A DNA stretch of 64,000 nt from assembly GCA_026182355.1 (NCBI GenBank), contig JAPFBL010000049.1:620001-684000 (forward strand), read 5' to 3'. Below are positions 60,306 to 64,000 of this stretch, piece after piece. How positions within the stretch are numbered: position 1 is the first letter of the stretch; every line of letters begins with the position of its first letter. The stretch is from Hermatobates lingyangjiaoensis (Eukaryota > Arthropoda > Insecta > Hemiptera > Hermatobatidae). The position numbers were made by a program, and so were the translations under genes. A model generated the notes under the pieces. The model ran no database searches. It saw only the letters and a list, made by a program, of their open reading frames with translations, and was not told the origin of the DNA.

Positions 60306-61326
60306 CAGTGGCACCTTGAGTTAAGAGTGTCCTGACATACGAGTTTTTCGAGATACGAGATAGCTTCCGCGCAAACTTTTTCCTTGTGATACGGCCCAGC
60401 TACAAAACAGCACGGCCAGGTTGCAAAGAGAGCACTGGCAGCTCGCACAGCTGTGGACCAATAGTACACCTGTTTACCGCTATCGGTACGTATTTCACTA
60501 GTTGTGTTTACATCGATTTATAATTGATTTTGTGACTTTCCTTTGCTTTTCTGCATCATGGATCCAAAGAAAGATTGTAAAAACAGTGGTGAAAAGAAAA
60601 AACGTATAATGCCGATGGAGGTAGAAGAAAAACATGAGAGAGGTGTACGAGTGATTTACTTGGCAAAGTAGTAAGACCGAAGCACATCGATGATTTATAC
60701 ACTGTTGAAACAAAAGGATTCAATCAAGAAATGTGCTCCAGCCAAAGGGATATAAATTATCTCCAAATTAAGGACGAACATCCATGACGAGATGGAGAGG
60801 CTTCTGTTGCTTTATGATGAGGAAAAGCAGCTGGCAGGTGATACTGGTACTATAACCGAGTTTCTCATTTTGTGAGAAGGCTCTAGAAATGTATAAAGAT
60901 TTGAAAAGGAAGGCCCAAGAACGAGCCTACATTTTCTCAACAGGTGCTTAACTGTGACGAGACCGGTCTTTTCTAGAAAAATATGCCACGAAGGACTTAC
61001 ATCACAGTTGAAGAGAAGACGGTGCCGGGTCATAAACCCATGAAAGACCACGTCAACCTTAGCATTGTGTGCTAATGCCAGCAGAGACGACAATTTAACT
61101 ATATCATATTATTTTATGTACATTTAAAATATGGTTTTTCTTATAGCAGTTAAAAACAGGTTTTGTTCTATATTTTTTTCTGATTGAGTTAGAGTTTTTG
61201 AAGGGCTGGAGCGGATTAAATGGTTTTCAATTATTTTCTATGGAGGAAATTGATCTGAGATCCGAGTTTTTTGAGATACGAGCATGTACCCGGAAAGATT
61301 TAAACTCGTATCTCAAGGTAACACTA
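60306..61326 (+). mobile_element. Tigger/pogo DNA transposon, internally deleted
   Basis: The ends are inverted repeats: CAGTGGCACCTTGAG at 60306 and the complement of CTCAAGGTAACACTA at 61326, each followed inward by GATACGAG-type sequence. Both ends abut TA (60304-60305 and 61327-61328), the Tigger target duplication. Length is about 1.0 kb against roughly 2.4 kb for autonomous Tigger elements. It encloses a broken transposase. Confidence 0.88.
60558..61085 (+). pseudogene. Tigger transposase, N-terminal relic
   Basis: From ATG 60558: MDPKKDCKNSGEKKKR, then VEEKHERGVRVIYLAK and two stop codons, DRSTSMIYTLLKQKDSIKK (the first helix-turn-helix of the CENP-B-type domain), LRTNIHDEMERLLLLY (second DNA-binding helix region), ICEKALEMYKDLKRKA, and after a deletion QVLNCDETGLF, stop, KNMPRRTYIT and GHKPMKDHVNL. 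CDETGLF carries the first catalytic Asp. The remaining catalytic core (second Asp and beyond) is deleted, so no active enzyme is possible. Minus-strand frames across this interval are shadows. Confidence 0.88.
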
Positions 61327-61527
61327 TATTTTTGATTTTATAAGAATAGGAACTACAGTCAACGACGAGATGGATAAATAAGAAAAATACTGACGTTTAT
61401 ATACATAAAATGTGTCGTCCCTTAATTATAGAAGTGATGTCTATAAATAAAAAATTTAAAATATTATTGTTGTTTGTGTAAAATTTATGTATTATGTATT
61501 GATATAACTTCTCAACCACTGATTCTT

Positions 61528-61877
61528 AAAATTCAAAATGGTTTCTTGAGGAGTGGGTTCAAAGATCAAGTACTCCTGATGTACCCGACATTATGCCGAA
61601 GATTGTTCGGCATTCTCAAGGCTTTTTATGAAAAAAAAAACTATTTAAGGCATTTATCCAACAGCATCATAACAGACAAGAAAAGATCATAACAGACAAA
61701 AGACAACCTCCTTTTGTTTTCTTGTCTGTTATGATGCTGTTGGATAAATGCCTTCAATATTTTTTTCCTTCAAAAGAAAGAACCTTGAGAATGTCGAACA
61801 ATCTTTGGTGAAACGTGGGCTTATAATCAGGATACTTAATCTTTAGACCTAATCTTCAAGAAACCTATTTGAAATTT
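61528..61877. repeat. Fold-back with arms of about 160 bp
   Basis: Arms 61528-61684 and 61717-61877 are reverse complements, nearly perfect for the inner 30 bp (CAACAGCATCATAACAGACA and its complement) and diverging outward. The 32-nt centre repeats part of the arm (ATCATAACAGACAA). The element class is unknown; no hammerhead-like core was seen. Confidence 0.75.
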
Positions 61878-61879
61878 GT

Positions 61880-62656
61880 GTATTATATATGCTACTTTAT
61901 TATGTAAGTGTAATTGCACCGAAGGAAAATATTTTACTTTTGTAAAAGTTAGTTGATATCTGTTTGTAAGACTTTGTATTTGTTTGGGCACTGCTGAGTA
62001 TATAATTTGAGTGTTGAGTGTTAAATGTTAGACTGCTGCTTAATATTTGATTTTCTAACCTAATCACTGTAATGTACTAATTCATAACTTTACTTTTTAA
62101 AAAAATACATTCTGCAGAAATTTTTTTTATTTATGTCTAGAACATTTTATTTGTATGATTTTTTTTGTCTATATGTAACCTTTACTACTTTTATTTGTTT
62201 GTGAGGTACGGTTCCTTGCAACCCCTCTTTTGTAGGTATATTATGAAAAAAACATTAAATGAAACGAAATCTTGGAAGTGAACATTCAATATAAAACTAG
62301 TAAAATTTCCGATTCCCGACTTTTTTTGTTCTATTCTATCAGACGTCGATATATCTATCAATACAATGTATATATATATAAACTATCTCAAAAAACAAAT
62401 ACTTAATTTTAGTTAATTGTTTTTGAACACAGAAATATATTATTTTAGCCCATTAGAATTACAGGATTTGAGTGATCTATTACATACAATGGTCTTACGG
62501 ACAATTAAAATGAGCAGGATAGTAATGATGTCTGTAAGTATATTTACCATCAACACTATTTCGTTAAAGGCATCACATCTGCTTTAATATTAATAATTGG
62601 TGCTTGGGGCAAGGGTGGCATAATCTGTATATTTGTATTGAATGATATTCATAACC
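61880..62656. other. Region just 3' of the nAChR gene
   Basis: On the minus strand this follows the nAChR stop codon and should contain its 3' untranslated region. Several AATAAA-like words exist in the AT-rich sequence, so no single polyadenylation site is chosen. Confidence 0.45.
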
Positions 62657-63094
62657 CTACTGAACAATAATATGTGGAGCCCTGAACAAAACTGTTATAG
62701 TAGCAACAATAGTGAATAAAGTAAACAGAATTAAACAAAATCTATCAACAACCATGGCAGCGAATTTCCAATCACTTATTATATCTGCTTCCTCCTCTGT
62801 TTTTCTAACTCTATTAGTTATAAATTGTACTTCTTTCAGAATTAAATGAAGTTCTCGGTGAGCAGTGAAACATGAAAATGATGGGTCTTCATGACGAACA
62901 AAACTAACATGAGAAGAATGTCGTAGATCATCATCTATATCAAGGACATTAGCTAAAAGACTTCTGGATGATCTCTCCTTCATTTCTAAATTTTTCATTC
63001 GATTTGATAAAGTAATTGTCTGGCGGGTAATTTTCTTTCCAGGCCGATGCATTCGTAGTATCCATGGGAGCCATAGCAAAAAAAAAGTTCTCAT
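62657..63094 (-). CDS. Nicotinic acetylcholine receptor alpha subunit, last exon
   Basis: This exon of 438 bp (145 codons and TAG at 62659-62657) encodes the intracellular loop and fourth membrane segment of an alpha-type nicotinic receptor subunit, a pentameric ligand-gated cation channel of neuronal membranes. Visible are LLWLPWILRMHRPGKKITR (start of the M3-M4 loop), RSSRSLLANVLDIDDDLR, the amphipathic MA helix ELHLILKEVQFITNRVRK, then DWKFAAMVVDRFCL leading into M4 and the C-terminal APHIIVQ. This wording is characteristic of the insect alpha5/alpha6/alpha7 group. The acceptor AG is at 63096-63095 after a T-rich run, and the first codon ATG (63094-63092) is an internal Met. The loop is short compared with some insect alpha6 proteins. 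Conserved throughout, no disruption. Confidence 0.95.
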   Translation of the reverse strand: MRTFFLLWLPWILRMHRPGKKITRQTITLSNRMKNLEMKERSSRSLLANVLDIDDDLRHSSHVSFVRHEDPSFSCFTAHRELHLILKEVQFITNRVRKTEEEADIISDWKFAAMVVDRFCLILFTLFTIVATITVLFRAPHIIVQ

Positions 63095-63450
63095 CTAAAA
63101 ACATAAGGGAGAATACAACAATTTACACTATGTATATGAGCATTTGAAAAATAATTTATTTTTGTTCAGTTGAAAACACAGTGAATTTGTTATAAATTAT
63201 TTAATGCTCAGATTTTTAAATCCAATTAACAATAAGTTTTAGATAAAGGTCGTGTATTAATTACATTTTCCATATATCAGGGGCTAAAATAACAATGAAA
63301 AATGCTTTGGTTATACTTATCATTTAGAACAAAAATTTAGTAGTCCTTATAATATAGGACCTTATTTCATCATTAATATTTTTTCTACTGTTATTCATAT
63401 TGGTTTGTAGATTATTCAATATGACTTTTGGAATATGTCAAAACACTCAC
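63095..63450 (-). other. nAChR intron
   Basis: A 356-bp intron with donor GTGAGT (63450-63445) and acceptor TTTTTAG ending at 63095. It is phase 0, between a TGG codon and an ATG codon. Confidence 0.9.
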
Positions 63451-63560
63451 CCATTCCGGCATAGAATGATTATCAGCTGTTCTGTGATGAAAATTTAAAA
63501 CAAGGACTGTCAATAAAACTGAAGAAGCAACCATGAACATTATGCAGTTGAAATATGAAC
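63451..63560 (-). CDS. Nicotinic acetylcholine receptor alpha subunit, penultimate exon (M3)
   Basis: A 110-bp exon with acceptor CTTACAG (AG at 63562-63561) and donor GTGAGT. It begins with the last two bases of a Gly codon and reads SYFNCIMFMVASSVLLTVLV, then NFHHRTADNHSMPEW, which is the third membrane segment and the start of the cytoplasmic loop. The exon ends on a codon boundary and joins in frame to the exon at 63094. The HHRTA block and MPEW just before the splice site match the alpha7-like nAChR exon plan. Upstream exons (signal peptide, ligand-binding domain, M1-M2 pore) lie beyond 64000. Confidence 0.95.
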
Positions 63561-63562
63561 CT

Positions 63563-64000
63563 GTAAGCGTAAAGGCATACTCATCATTATAACATACATA
63601 AAAATTTTGCAAACCAAACTTTTTTGCCATATTACTCCAGATGTAAACATAGTTAAAAAGTAGATTCAATTTTAACATAGACTGATCTAATAAAATTAAT
63701 AACTTCTAATATTAATAAATCTAATGAAATTAATAAATAAGTTATAAAAATAATGAAAAAATTACTATCATTGTCTTATTAAGTATTAATGTAGTAAGTA
63801 AGATTTTGTGACAAATTAATATTACAAAAGAGTAATAATAATTGCGCTGTAACTACAAATGAACATTACAATATTTGAAATTATTTGTAATCTAAGGTCT
63901 TTAATTTAACACTAACTGTGACCAAAAAAACATTTATTTTTGTATTTATTTTAGTTGACATTGAAATTAAATTAATATTTTTTTGACAAGGTCTGTACAA
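63563..64000 (-). other. nAChR upstream intron, partial
   Basis: AT-rich sequence with no M2 pore-type coding signature; it is the 3' part of the intron leading to the previous exon. Confidence 0.75.

Noticed and set aside
60275..61093. Minus-strand frames of 64-93 codons
   Set aside because: Antisense shadows of the Tigger transposase relic, which reads clearly on the plus strand.
1..64000. CRISPR arrays, operons, bacterial promoters or riboswitches
   Set aside because: The sequence is eukaryotic (spliced nAChR exons, SINEs, PLEs); no regularly spaced direct repeats were seen.

Overview
This is AT-rich, repeat-dense eukaryotic DNA. Introns, tRNA-derived SINEs, Penelope-like retroelements, mariner, Tigger, hAT and Helitron relics point to a metazoan. 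The only recognisable host gene is the 3' end of a nicotinic acetylcholine receptor alpha subunit of the insect alpha6/alpha7 type, which suggests an arthropod and probably an insect. I cannot name the species.

Layout. 0-0.6 kb: C-terminal relic of a mariner transposase (minus). 1-1.25 kb: tRNA SINE. 5.4-6.2 kb: 3' part of a hAT element (minus). 6.7-9.4 kb: dense cluster of Penelope-like (PLE) terminal fragments, (TA)n tracts and inverted repeats, including an essentially perfect palindrome with 132-bp arms. 10.4-11.6, 16.4-17.5, 24.3-27.3, 38.2-38.5 and 43.9-46.6 kb: copies of an interspersed family called R1 here; a Helitron helicase relic lies inside the last copy and suggests R1 is Helitron/Helentron-like. 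14.1-14.9, 18.5-18.9 and 31.3-31.5 kb: more PLE-derived fold-backs. 18.2-18.5 kb: SINE. 22.56-22.9 kb: an isolated GC-rich island. 29.36-30.26 kb: internally deleted mariner with near-perfect inverted termini and TA target duplication. 33.0-33.5 kb: AP-endonuclease relic of a non-LTR retrotransposon. 35.0-35.25 kb: an unrecognised but convincing coding exon. 37.4-42.2 kb: PLE cluster with reverse transcriptase, GIY-YIG endonuclease, a nested palindromic insertion and a 0.97-kb fold-back. 42.7-43.0 and 49.1-49.4 kb: SINEs. 50.9-51.3, 53.1-53.3 and 61.5-61.9 kb: fold-backs. 60.3-61.3 kb: deleted Tigger/pogo element. 62.66-63.56 kb: the last two nAChR exons (minus).

The strongest unusual signal is a short motif, CTGANGA + one base + a hairpin of changing sequence but conserved pairing + GAAA. 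It recurs about twenty times in at least six sequence families, and in the two places where coding sequence can be read it lies just 3' of a PLE GIY-YIG endonuclease. It looks like a derived hammerhead-ribozyme core, a motif class known from PLEs, with a consistent extra base. The long AT-rich stretches between repeats (for example 1.3-5.4, 19.4-22.5, 53.4-60.3 kb) contain nothing I can support as a gene.
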